From: Porphyridium purpureum
Lineage: Eukaryota; Rhodophyta; Bangiophyceae; Porphyridiales; Porphyridiaceae
NCBI GenBank assembly: GCA_008690995.1
Contig: VRMN01000003.1
Location: 868,001 to 932,000, forward strand
DNA length: 64,000 bases
Direction: 5' to 3'
Shown here: piece by piece, positions 8,733 through 17,183 of the stretch
How positions within the stretch are numbered: position 1 is the first letter of the stretch
How the letters are laid out: the number at the start of each line of letters is the position of its first letter
Made by a program: the position numbers and the translations under genes
The notes under the pieces: model-generated
Database searches by the model: none
What the model was told of the DNA's origin: nothing
The model's input: only the letters and a program-made list of their open reading frames with translations

Positions 8733-9080
8733 ATGGCAACGCTGACGAGGTGGGCGTACTTCCAGAAGCACTACCTGAAGCCCGAGGTGTACCCCGTGCT
8801 GGGAGCCGTGGGCGTCGGTCTCTTTGCCGGCGCATACTTTGGCTACCACAAGATTTTCAAGGACCCGTCGGTCGCATTGAACAAGAACCTGCGGCTGTCG
8901 CCAATTGCCACGCAATACGAGGCGTACGGGAATGAGGGCCACGTGGCAGGCATTTCCGCTGTCAAGAGCTTCACAACTCATATGTTCAAGACCGAAGGCC
9001 CTAACATGATTCATTATTACAACTCACCAGAGTTTTTGGAGAAGGAGAGGAAGAATCTGGCGCGATACCGCAGTGAATAG
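8733..9080 (+). CDS. B12D/NDUFA4 (MLRQ)-like small membrane protein, copy 1
   Basis: 115 residues. The segment KPEVYPVLGAVGVGLFAG, then FKDPSVALNKNLR, matches the B12D/NDUFA4 pattern: a Pro-led single helix, then D-x-S/V-x-x-x-N. Members are small subunits or partners of mitochondrial complexes I or IV. The tail (YEAYGNEGHVAGI and ARYRSE) is shared with the neighbour copy. An in-frame ATG at 8616 would add 39 polar residues, but the paralogue begins exactly at MATL, so 8733 is chosen. A 10-codon upstream ORF (8583-8615) lies close to the predicted start of transcription. Mitochondrial inner membrane is inferred. Confidence 0.75.
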   Translation: MATLTRWAYFQKHYLKPEVYPVLGAVGVGLFAGAYFGYHKIFKDPSVALNKNLRLSPIATQYEAYGNEGHVAGISAVKSFTTHMFKTEGPNMIHYYNSPEFLEKERKNLARYRSE

Positions 9081-9543
9081 CTGAAAATGGGGTGTGACCT
9101 CACAAACATAGACGTCAAATAAATGTGGATGCCTGCTTTTATGAATCAGTACGTCTTGCGGCTATGCCCAAAACGCTCGGATGATGCCGCTCTGTTAAGG
9201 CCTAGAGGTCGCACCGCTGCAATCCACTTTCTCGAAGGCAAGCACTCGTCGAGGCGCAAGATTTTTCGAGAATCTCTTGCAAATCTGGCGTACACATTAT
9301 GCAGTCAGATTTTGTCGTGAGACTAGCTACAAATGGCTGTAGCGGACCGGTTTATTCAAACGTGGGATGCAAAGAAGCGGCAGACTCGCACAAAAGGGAC
9401 ATCAGCAAGGAGAACAACGTGAACAACAAGAACAACACCGACAGAACCAAAAACGCAAACAGAAGCAGCAGGAGATTCCGACGGCCATAGCAGCACCTTT
9501 GCGACAGTCAGCTCTGTAGCGCATTGAGCACAGAAAAGTAGCC
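9081..9543. other. Intergenic between tandem paralogues
   Basis: 463 bp with a possible polyadenylation signal (AAATAAA near 9118) just after copy 1, then A-rich leader DNA (AACAACGTGAACAACAAG type) before copy 2. No gene and no TATAAAAG box seen; single GTACs near 9148 and 9288 do not form a cluster. Confidence 0.4.
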
Positions 9544-9900
9544 ATGGCAACGCTGAAAACGTTTGCCGCCATTTTCCGCGGGGAGAAGTTACCGCCCGAA
9601 GTGTACCCCATCATGGCGGCCACAAGCGTGGCATTCGGGCTTGCATTCTACTTTGGTCTCGAAAAGCTCTTCCGTGATCCTTCTGTGCAGCCGAACAAAC
9701 ACCTGCGTCAAAAGCCGTTCTGTGAACAGTACAAGGCATACGGTGACCATGGCCACCTGGCAGCTGTTTCGCAAACCAAGCGTTTCTCGACACGCATGTT
9801 CGAGTCGCCTTTCAGAGGAGAAAATGTTGTGGCCAAGTATAATACGCACGATGCACTGGATCGAGAAACGGCCAGGCTCGCGCCCTATCGCTCGGTGTGA
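9544..9900 (+). CDS. B12D/NDUFA4 (MLRQ)-like small membrane protein, copy 2
   Basis: 118 residues, starting MATLKTFAAIF at a CCATGG context. PPEVYPIMAATSVAFGLAFY gives the Pro-led helix, and FRDPSVQPNKHLR, YKAYGDHGHLAAVS and LAPYRSV align residue by residue with copy 1. The two genes are a diverged tandem duplication about 460 bp apart in the same orientation, so they may be alternative subunits of the same respiratory complex. Their helices differ clearly, which suggests that the duplication is old. Confidence 0.75.
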   Translation: MATLKTFAAIFRGEKLPPEVYPIMAATSVAFGLAFYFGLEKLFRDPSVQPNKHLRQKPFCEQYKAYGDHGHLAAVSQTKRFSTRMFESPFRGENVVAKYNTHDALDRETARLAPYRSV

Positions 9901-9972
9901 GGATGAAGAGGCGAAGGAATTGTTACACCTCATGCAGCATTCGTGCTTGAGCGAATCTTGTCACGCTCTTCA

Positions 9973-10380
9973 TCATTTGTCAGCTTTTTCCGGTACATCG
10001 TGTATAGCAGCACCGAGACCAATTCGGCTGCTGGCTTGATCTTCCTGTCTCTTGAGTTCGTAATAATCGTAGCCTCCGAAAATGCGCTGCAGCTGGTAGA
10101 GCTGCACGGTCTCGTTTGTGATATGGCACGCAAATAGCAAGTAATTACGCGGCTGGACTCGCCAGGCAAAACGCATGAACAAGATACTATAAATACACAG
10201 AGCGCCCGTCATGTTCGGGGACAGCTTATCTGCCGGCTTGGCGAGATCGGCCAAGCCGGAGATGGCCAAGCCCCAGTTTGCCGCGGGCCCCCAAAAGTGC
10301 GTCGTCATGGGCCCGGTGGGACTCTTCAACCATCGCACAAACACATTGCCGCCCTCCACGGCTGCTACTTTCCCCGCCAT
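9973..10380 (-). CDS. MPC1: Mitochondrial pyruvate carrier subunit MPC1
   Basis: 135 residues from the ATG at 10380. The MPC signature is complete: [20 protein letters not shown], then [38 protein letters not shown] and QLYQLQR. MPC1 pairs with MPC2 in the inner mitochondrial membrane to import cytosolic pyruvate; MPC2 is not in the window. Length and hydrophobic pattern (two to three short helices) fit the family. The gene is convergent with B12D copy 2, whose stop is 72 bp away, and divergent from alpha-amylase. Confidence 0.95.
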   Translation of the reverse strand: MAGKVAAVEGGNVFVRWLKSPTGPMTTHFWGPAANWGLAISGLADLAKPADKLSPNMTGALCIYSILFMRFAWRVQPRNYLLFACHITNETVQLYQLQRIFGGYDYYELKRQEDQASSRIGLGAAIHDVPEKADK

Positions 10381-10500
10381 CTCTCCTCCGGCGTCACCAA
10401 TCCACCAATCCGACAATCGATCCCCACTCCCACCGTCTCACCTTTCTCTGACTCCCTCGCGCCTACCCGCTTCCCCTTGAACCCGTTCCACAGATCACCC

Positions 10501-10548
10501 GATACGCCGATACGCCGATACGCCGATACGCCGATACGCCGATACGCC
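10501..10548. repeat. Six perfect tandem copies of an 8-bp unit
   Basis: GATACGCC is repeated six times without a mismatch and then decays into GATATG. It lies about 120 bp upstream of the MPC1 start and 240 bp upstream of the amylase start, in a 410-bp divergent interval with no other gene. The perfect identity implies recent slippage, so copy number is probably variable between strains. Confidence 0.9.
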
Positions 10549-10790
10549 GATATGTTCGTTCCAGCTGTGCGTGCGTGCTGATGTCCGTTGCGGGGTTCAA
10601 GAAAATGAATCTCAGAAAGTAGTATGGCACAGACCGAAGCGATCCGACGTCGGCACGGACCTAGAGTAGTGGCTGGCGATTCGGGTGGACGGTGGAATCG
10701 ACGACCTGGGAGGCTATAGACGCGCGGTGGACGTGCACCGGCTGGGTGGGCGAGCAACGTGAAGTGCCGGGTGTGGATCTGGGTGCGACA

Positions 10791-12356
10791 ATGGCGTCGG
10801 CCGAGTTTGGGGTGAACACCACCGAGGTGTTGTTCCAGAGCTTTAATTGGACATCGAGTAAGTACAACGGCTCCTCGGGCAGCTGGTACAATCATATCAA
10901 GAAGCTGGCGCCGGAGATCGCCGAACTGGGCGTGACGTACGTGTGGTTCCCGCCGCCGCAGGACTCGTTGTCACCGGAAGGGTACATGCCGCGAGATATC
11001 GACAAGTTGGACTCAAAGTACGGCTCGGAGCAGGAGCTGAAGGCCTGCGTGGATGAGCTCAAGTCCCGCGGCCTGCATTGCTTGGCGGACACCGTGCTGA
11101 ACCATCGATGTGCGTCGCAAAAGTCGCCCAACGGCCAGTGGACAAAGTTTGGGGGCAAGTACGACTGGAACGACGACGCAATCATCAATAACGACCCATC
11201 GTTCCACGGTCGCGGCCACCCCGGAACAGGCGTTCCACTCGCCATCGCTCCAAACATCGATCACCAGCAGGAATTCGTCAAGCGCGACATCACCGAGTGG
11301 CTCAACTACTTGAGGCACACGATTGGCTTCGAAGCGTACCGTATTGACTATGCGCGTGGCTTTAGCGGCCGCTTTGTCGGTGAGTATATGAAGGCAACCG
11401 AGCCGGCCTTTGCCGTCGCAGAGTACTGGGACGGCTTGGCGTATGACGGTGACTACATGAAGCCAAACCAGAACGAGCACCGCAAACGCATTGCACACTA
11501 TGTGGACGCGACCGAGAAGCGCGCCCACGCGTTCGACTTCACGACCAAGGGCATGCTGATGCAGGCATGTAAATCCGGTGAGTATTGGCGTCTCAAGGAC
11601 GACAAAGGCAAGCCGTCTGGATTTTTGGGTATGTGGCCGCAGAAGGCTGTCTCCTTCATCGACAATCACGATACGGGATCCACGCAAGCACACTGGCCGT
11701 TCCCGAACGACAAGGTGATGCAGGGATATGCGTACATCTTAACGCATCCGGGCATGCCCACCGTATTCTATGACCACGTTTTTGATTGGAAGCTGAAAGA
11801 CCAGATCCAGCAACTCATCAAGCTCCGCAAGGAGATGGAACTGACCGCAGCGTGCCAGGTGAACATTGAGCGAGCAGACAATATCATGTATGTGGCCCGT
11901 GTGAGTGCAGACGATGTCACGTCTAAGCAGCTGTATCTCAAACTCGGACACGGCTCGTGGGCGCCAAGCGCTGACCGAGGTTGGAAGCTGGCGGCGTCAG
12001 GCAATGGATACGCCGTGTGGACACGTTCGGGCATTCCGCAGAAGGAGCCGGAGCCGTCGCTGCAGCGTATTGCAAGCCAGGTTGCGCCATTCCTACCTCT
12101 ACCGGTGGAGCCAAAGCCAGAGAGAAAGCCGAGCGTGGTGAGGCTAGACACGGGGGATGAGCTGGTACAGGAGGTTGCCGCGCTCGAGCTTCATGACGAC
12201 GACATGAAGTTTTACGTCACGAACAATGGAGCGGGTAAGAAAAAAATTGTGATGGAGCTCGAAGTGGATGAGGCCATGGCCATAGACTGCGAGTTCACAG
12301 TAACTCTGTGCGTCCAGCGTGACGACGAAGTCGAAACGCTTATGAAACGTTTGTAA
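10791..12356 (+). CDS. Alpha-amylase (GH13, plant-type), cytosolic
   Basis: 521 residues. It hydrolyses alpha-1,4-glucan; in red algae the substrate would be cytosolic floridean starch. All four conserved GH13 regions are present: DTVLNH (residues 100-105), YRIDYARGF with nucleophile D186, AVAEYWD with acid/base E211, and FIDNHDTGSTQAHWPF with D294. The latter and HPGMPTVFYDHVFDW are typical of plant amylases. No signal or transit peptide precedes the catalytic barrel (MASAEFGVNTTEVLFQSFNW), supporting a cytosolic enzyme. After the usual beta domain (about residue 415) there is a ~105-residue extension of unknown role, ending in a beta-rich segment (MKFYVTNNGAGKKKIVMEL). Start chosen because it directly precedes the barrel. 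Confidence 0.93.
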   Translation: MASAEFGVNTTEVLFQSFNWTSSKYNGSSGSWYNHIKKLAPEIAELGVTYVWFPPPQDSLSPEGYMPRDIDKLDSKYGSEQELKACVDELKSRGLHCLADTVLNHRCASQKSPNGQWTKFGGKYDWNDDAIINNDPSFHGRGHPGTGVPLAIAPNIDHQQEFVKRDITEWLNYLRHTIGFEAYRIDYARGFSGRFVGEYMKATEPAFAVAEYWDGLAYDGDYMKPNQNEHRKRIAHYVDATEKRAHAFDFTTKGMLMQACKSGEYWRLKDDKGKPSGFLGMWPQKAVSFIDNHDTGSTQAHWPFPNDKVMQGYAYILTHPGMPTVFYDHVFDWKLKDQIQQLIKLRKEMELTAACQVNIERADNIMYVARVSADDVTSKQLYLKLGHGSWAPSADRGWKLAASGNGYAVWTRSGIPQKEPEPSLQRIASQVAPFLPLPVEPKPERKPSVVRLDTGDELVQEVAALELHDDDMKFYVTNNGAGKKKIVMELEVDEAMAIDCEFTVTLCVQRDDEVETLMKRL

Positions 12357-12572
12357 CGCAGAAGATAGCCGAGTTCTGTTGCTGCTCAGCTTGACTCAAA
12401 CCGCACGAATGTACATCTCCGCGGCTCCAGTAGTATTTTTTCGTTTTGTTCTTTGACACTCATTCCATGGAATAGCGAGAAGGGCACGTCCCCTTTGCGC
12501 GCATCCCTAGCGTGAGAGACCACTAGTGCCCTCTTGACTAGCGCTGGCACTTCTCTCCTGCTTGCGCTGGCT

Positions 12573-14267
12573 TTATTTGTTCGTGAGGATGGCTTCTAGC
12601 TCACTAAACGCCTTGTCCAGGTCGTCGTTAATAATGGTACGATCAAAGTAGCCTTTGGTGGCTGCCGCGCTCATCTCACGGACCGCCTCATTCATTCGCA
12701 GGCGCACCGCCAGCTCATCTTCGGTGCCTCGCTCATGTAGCCGCTGTTCCAGCACGTCGAGGCTCGGCGGGCCGACCCATACAAAAAGACCATCGAACGT
12801 TTCCACGCTGCGCAGCGTCTCAACGCCTTGGATATCGATACACAGAATGCAGACGCGCTGCTTCCGCGCAAGCTCCTGAATACTCGTTAGGCTCGTGCCA
12901 TAATAGTTGCCGTGCACGTACGCGTGCTCCACAAACGCACCTTGGCGCAGCAGCTCGAGAAACTCGTCTTCACTCACAAAGTTGTAGTCCACGCCATTCA
13001 CTTCTTCTGGGCGCCGCTTGCGCGTCGTATGTGACACACAATTCCCATACTTCTCGGGATACTTCTCCATGAGCATGCGCAAAAGCGTTGTCTTGCCTAC
13101 GCCACTGGGTCCGCTGATGATCACTGGGCGAAACGCCGCCTCGCTTTCAATCGAACCACCATCTGCGGTACCATGCTTTCCCTGAGATACAGCATCCGAT
13201 GCACTAGGTGATGCTCGATTTGCAAAATTTAGGGCCTGCTTCATGCCCATACCAACAGCTGATTGAGGTTTCGATTTCCCAATTTCCTCCGCCATGGGCT
13301 TGAATACTCCTTGCCAAATTGGTACTTTGTACGCCAGGAAGCCGAGCGACCCGCAAACTACCTCTGTCTGAGTGATTGTGCTTCCTTGCACAACGTACAC
13401 CGTAAGCAACGGCACGACGGGCATTGCGAATCGAGACAACACCATTGCTCTGTCCAACATGCTGATCGGCGTGCTGCTCTGCACTTGATCAACCTTCCTG
13501 CTGAGCAACATAAGATAGGCTACGCCACAGAGCGCCCCCATAGCAAAGATTACTGTGGAAGCCACGTCATGCGTACCAAAAGCGGCTACCACCGTCCCAG
13601 CAGCGCCTGTCACGGCTGCGTTGCCAAATAATTCTCGCTTGAGCGCCTCGTACTCTTCTAGATATTGCTTTCGCATTGCGTCATCTACTTTCACGTTCGC
13701 CTTGGGAAAGCCGTCTCGAACGCCTTCAACGCGGTACGCTTGCTGCGAAGCCACGAATGATGCACCGCGCGCCACGCGCATCGCGCCCGCGTCCTTCCAC
13801 TTGCGCGCCAGCTTCTTTGCGTTACTGTTTGAAGGCACGGCGAAAAGCTGCGACCCAACGTTTCGCAGCTCCATGAGGTCTACAATGTACGACGTACGTT
13901 CCGGCAAATACTGCACTTTCTCTACGAGACCCACCGCGTCCTCGCCCGGCCACTTGCCGCCGTACAATACAATGTCGCCGACCTTGGGGACGACAAAGCC
14001 ACGCGCGTCAATCTCTCGCGTAGATGGATTCCGCATCTCCCCTGCCGGACTCGCGATTTCTGTTTCGCCCACTGAATCAGACGACCGAGCTGCATCGGAT
14101 CCCGCCTCCGCTTTGCAGACGTGCACCACACGGGCCCTGACGCGTCGCGCGGGCTTGCACGTGCGCACACACGCCGCGACAGAGCAACTTGGTCCTGCGC
14201 TCATGTGTACCCATGGCGGCGACACCGCTCCCGTAAATGCGGCGACACCCATGACTACTGCGCACAT
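12573..14267 (-). CDS. Plastid fusion: membrane domain plus guanylate kinase
   Basis: 564 residues. Residues 1-55 resemble a plastid transit peptide (MCAVVMGVAAF, then Ser/Arg/Ala-rich). Residues ~80-195 form a small soluble domain starting VPKVGDIVLYGGKWPGED. Residues ~200-320 carry a helix and about four membrane spans (from LKRELFGNAAVTGAAGTVVA to LGFLAYKVPIW); the YLMLLSRKVD element recalls ATP-synthase-I/CGL160-type assembly proteins, but this is only a resemblance. Residues 380-564 are a complete guanylate kinase: P-loop GPSGVGKTT (386-394), SHTTRKRRPEEVNGVDY GMP-binding segment and YFDRTIINDD. GMP kinase phosphorylates GMP to GDP. The fusion would tether plastid guanylate synthesis to a membrane. 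Kinase certain; the other domains uncertain. Confidence 0.85.
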   Translation of the reverse strand: MCAVVMGVAAFTGAVSPPWVHMSAGPSCSVAACVRTCKPARRVRARVVHVCKAEAGSDAARSSDSVGETEIASPAGEMRNPSTREIDARGFVVPKVGDIVLYGGKWPGEDAVGLVEKVQYLPERTSYIVDLMELRNVGSQLFAVPSNSNAKKLARKWKDAGAMRVARGASFVASQQAYRVEGVRDGFPKANVKVDDAMRKQYLEEYEALKRELFGNAAVTGAAGTVVAAFGTHDVASTVIFAMGALCGVAYLMLLSRKVDQVQSSTPISMLDRAMVLSRFAMPVVPLLTVYVVQGSTITQTEVVCGSLGFLAYKVPIWQGVFKPMAEEIGKSKPQSAVGMGMKQALNFANRASPSASDAVSQGKHGTADGGSIESEAAFRPVIISGPSGVGKTTLLRMLMEKYPEKYGNCVSHTTRKRRPEEVNGVDYNFVSEDEFLELLRQGAFVEHAYVHGNYYGTSLTSIQELARKQRVCILCIDIQGVETLRSVETFDGLFVWVGPPSLDVLEQRLHERGTEDELAVRLRMNEAVREMSAAATKGYFDRTIINDDLDKAFSELEAILTNK

Positions 14268-14488
14268 ACGTTTGTGGCGAAAGATGGAAGGTTGACAAAA
14301 GCTTCATCGCGTTGGAAAATGTGGGAGGCTGAAGGGTACGCAAACTTTTTGGCCAAAGTTGCGGAGCCGAGGGCGGTGAGATTTGTCAACCAGAAGGACC
14401 AAGCAACGGCATGAATGGAAGTGAGTATGGTTTATTGTCGTTCTGAAACGCCAGAGATGCCCACTGCAACAAGCTTGTACTTTTGAAC

Positions 14489-14983
14489 TCATTCTTGGAC
14501 CATCACGAGTGGTGACAGTCGAGGAATCATAGCAGGTGACATAGATCCCGCCGAAGAGGAGGCCACAAGGGGCTTCCCTGTGCACGCGTGGTCGAGCTCC
14601 AGGCGGTGGCGAAGACAAAATTGCATGTCACAGCGCTTGCAGACAATCTTGACTGGCTCGCGAGCACGACACGAATGCACAGCGCACCGCTTATTCTCGC
14701 GCCTTCTCGGTGCGCATCCTTTTGCTTTGTGTTCTTGTAATTTCACCGCGTCGACCTCATTCTTCTTGACCAGCACGGTGCCTTTGCAGTCGGCGCAGGT
14801 CACAACGCGCGCCGGAGCTATACTGAGAAACGACGAGCCCTCTTTCGACCTCACGCTGCAGGCATGAGCATCTGGCTTCCAGTGTTCTGCGCAGAAGGTG
14901 GAGTCGCAGAGCGAACACGTTGTGGGCAAGTAGTCTCGAAACTTGCACTCATGGCAGTGCACGCCGAGCTCTTCAAACTCCAT
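14489..14983 (-). CDS. Tandem AN1 zinc-finger protein (ZFAND2-like)
   Basis: 164 residues. Two AN1 fingers: residues ~9-42 (HCHECKFRDYLPTTCSLCDS, then FCAEHWKPDAHAC) and ~99-135 (CAVHSCRAREPVKIVCKRC, then FCLRHRLELDHAC), separated by a basic linker with a further CxxC. Two AN1 modules are typical of ZFAND2/AIRAP proteins, which link ubiquitin, p97 and the proteasome in stress responses. No ubiquitin-interacting motif is obvious at the C-terminus. The ATG at 14983 directly precedes the first finger; upstream codons are open only to a GTG. A TATA-like sequence on this strand lies near 15137-15146. Confidence 0.85.
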   Translation of the reverse strand: MEFEELGVHCHECKFRDYLPTTCSLCDSTFCAEHWKPDAHACSVRSKEGSSFLSIAPARVVTCADCKGTVLVKKNEVDAVKLQEHKAKGCAPRRRENKRCAVHSCRAREPVKIVCKRCDMQFCLRHRLELDHACTGKPLVASSSAGSMSPAMIPRLSPLVMVQE

Positions 14984-15136
14984 CAGGATACAAGTCGCGA
15001 GATACCCGATCCTGTTGCTTGTCCGCGAGTATACGCTCAACTCTTCAGCTATCGTCGCACTCCAACCCGGTCTCTCAGCCTCAGTCTCTCTGTCTCTCAC
15101 TCTCTCTCTCTCTGTCTGCTTCTCGCTGGTGTCGGA

Positions 15137-15233
15137 ATATATAGAGACATGACCGCGCTGTCCGCATGGCGACTCGCACGCTCCGAGAAACTCGCTGCCA
15201 GCACCTTTGTGGGTGTACAGTTTGGTGGAGTAC
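15137..15233 (-). promoter_or_regulatory. TATA-like element and GTAC pair for the AN1 gene
   Basis: On the minus strand a CTATATATTC element (15137-15146) lies about 155 bp upstream of the AN1 ATG, and two GTACAG boxes (15215, 15230) lie 70-95 bp further upstream, repeating the GTAC-then-TATA order seen at 8.5 kb. A CT-rich run (about 15080-15120) lies in the predicted leader. The boxes are close to the 3' end of the FIST gene at 15336. Confidence 0.45.
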
Positions 15234-15335
15234 AGTTGGGTGCTTCAATTCACGAATGGTCGCAGCTGGCACGGGAGCTGCGCAGCGCAGTCACCGACGC
15301 AGTCGTGGAACTGCGCAAGTCACGGACGAGACGGG

Positions 15336-16676
15336 TCACGCAAGGAGCAGCAGACCAACAGAGAGATTGCGCTGGACATTGGACTGCGCGAGTGGAAGCC
15401 TCGCTTGCTCTCCGAAGCACGTCATTCCAAGCAGAGGTAATCCGGCAACTCGGTCCTTGAACGCTGGCGACGTGAGGCCCGTGTCCAGCTTGTCGCCCAC
15501 CGCAATAGCCATGCCGCCACAATACACCAAAAGTGCAGCCGAAGGGTTCTTTGATGCACCAAGCTGCGAGCGCGCCGCGTCGTACGCGTCGGACAAAGTC
15601 TTCGCATAGCCCGTCGATGGGCCTTCACCGGAATCCATAATGACGAGCTCGGCGCCCTGCGGAACTGGCGCGAAAAAGTCTGCGTAGCTGGCGCGTCCAC
15701 CGAGCGCAGCAAGGTGCATCGTTACGTACTCTCCACTGCTTTGTTTGATACCAACAGGTCTGGTAGACGTGACGGGAAGGATAAGACCGCCATTTTCATA
15801 CGCGTCCTTCACAGCATCACCTAGCCATTCATACACCCATTCGGACGCCGGCTTGCCGTTGATGTCAAACACGCGCCGGCCCTCGGTTTTTGTTGCGACG
15901 CCAACGCGCGATGTCGCTTCGTATGGCCCCAGCATCGACGCTCCAAACGCGACTTGCGATCCAATACCCACGAAACTCACACCAGTGCCTGACGCGCCTT
16001 CCGCCGAAAACACCTGCCACTCACCAGTGAGCGCGTTGTCGGCCGCCGTGCCGCCAAAAATTGGTACGTTGGGCCCGAAAACGTCCGTTAGAGCTGCAAT
16101 ACATGCCTCTTCAGCGCCTGGGGTCGCACTCATCACAATGACTGCCGGCTGAGGCATGGCCTGTTTCAGCTTCTTTGCGGCTGCGCCAGCATCACCGCCC
16201 ATATCACTGATCGCGGCGAATGCGCCCGGGGCATCGGAAGCATCCAGCAAGAGGCAACCCACGGCGTTCGGTGCAGATCCGAACGACGAGAGCAATGCGC
16301 CCGAGCTTGTCAGGCCGTGAATCGGGGTGTTTGGCGGCAGAGCCGCTGCAAAAGCGGCGCGCACTTCGTCTGCCGGGCGAGCGACGGTGCAGGACACAAA
16401 CGCGATGGCCGGGTTGGCCACGCTCGCCGAAGCCTGCGCCACTGCCTCCCGCACTGCGTCGTTTGTGTCTTCTTTCACACTCTGGCCCGCGCCTGATTTC
16501 AGCGCCATGCGCACGTTCACACGCGTGTGCCCCTTGCCCCGTGTGTGTGAGCGGCACGCGCGGTGTGTCGCACATCGCAGCGCGGGCGCTCGCGCGGGCG
16601 CGCACAACGCAGCAAGCTCCTGCGGCGCTCTTCTTCCACGCACCAAGCGCGTGCCCAACGCCGCCTGAAACGCCAT
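15336..16676 (-). CDS. FIST-domain protein, probably plastid-targeted
   Basis: 446 residues. The first ~55 (MAFQAALGTRLVRGRRAPQE, Arg/Ala-rich, Phe at 3) look like a plastid transit peptide. The body is a full FIST_N plus FIST_C pair: NPAIAFVSCTVARPADEV, HGLTSSGALLSS, IFGGTAADNA, then EWLGDAVKDAYENGG and a C-terminal LPLLGMTCFGEQA with the Cys-Phe-Gly-Glu signature. FIST domains are ligand-binding sensory modules of bacteria and some eukaryotes (FBXO22), thought to bind small molecules such as amino acids. There is no F-box or output domain, so it is a stand-alone FIST protein as in cyanobacteria. Role unknown. Confidence 0.85.
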   Translation of the reverse strand: MAFQAALGTRLVRGRRAPQELAALCAPARAPALRCATHRACRSHTRGKGHTRVNVRMALKSGAGQSVKEDTNDAVREAVAQASASVANPAIAFVSCTVARPADEVRAAFAAALPPNTPIHGLTSSGALLSSFGSAPNAVGCLLLDASDAPGAFAAISDMGGDAGAAAKKLKQAMPQPAVIVMSATPGAEEACIAALTDVFGPNVPIFGGTAADNALTGEWQVFSAEGASGTGVSFVGIGSQVAFGASMLGPYEATSRVGVATKTEGRRVFDINGKPASEWVYEWLGDAVKDAYENGGLILPVTSTRPVGIKQSSGEYVTMHLAALGGRASYADFFAPVPQGAELVIMDSGEGPSTGYAKTLSDAYDAARSQLGASKNPSAALLVYCGGMAIAVGDKLDTGLTSPAFKDRVAGLPLLGMTCFGEQARLPLAQSNVQRNLSVGLLLLA

Positions 16677-16835
16677 CGCCGCCTCGCAACGCGCACCACG
16701 CGCGCCACAACCACTGCCGCTCACCGCACGGGCTGCGCACTGCCGCGCCCACCTCAGCAGCTCACCTCCACCCGCGCCGTCATGCCTATTGCAAAGTCAT
16801 GCCGCATGACACCCACCCGAACCGAGCCGCGAGCT

Positions 16836-16874
16836 GTACTTCACAACTGTACATTCGCGCTGTAGGGGAAGTAC
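16836..16874. promoter_or_regulatory. GTAC-box triplet between FIST and YKT6
   Basis: GTAC at 16836, 16849 and 16871 lies in the 507-bp divergent interval, 160-200 bp upstream of the FIST ATG (16676) and about 310-350 bp upstream of YKT6 (17184). No gene is supported between them. Confidence 0.45.
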
Positions 16875-17037
16875 AGTGGCTGTTTCGATCCGATAAAACG
16901 ACACCATTTTTGTATTGGATCGCGCTCGCGAGCTTGTGTGGCCGCTTGGTGTTCAGGAAGAAGCGAGAAGGGAAAGATGGTTGAAGGGAGAGACAGGGAG
17001 GGAGGGTGGGAGAGAAAGAGTGGAAGCGGAGGCAAGT

Positions 17038-17063
17038 TGTGTGTGTGTGTGTGTGTGTGTGTG
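17038..17063. repeat. (TG)n microsatellite
   Basis: An uninterrupted run of about 13 TG dinucleotides, followed by further GTGTG blocks to about 17078, about 110 bp upstream of the YKT6 ATG and probably within its leader or promoter. Confidence 0.9.
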
Positions 17064-17183
17064 GCGTGTGTGTGGCGTTTGAGTGGAGTGGGTTGACGTG
17101 TTGGTGTTCGTGTTTGTGGATGGTGAGGAGGCGCGGGAGTGGACGGAGCTGAGCAGCGTCGCGGACAGGGTGCGCGCGACAGA

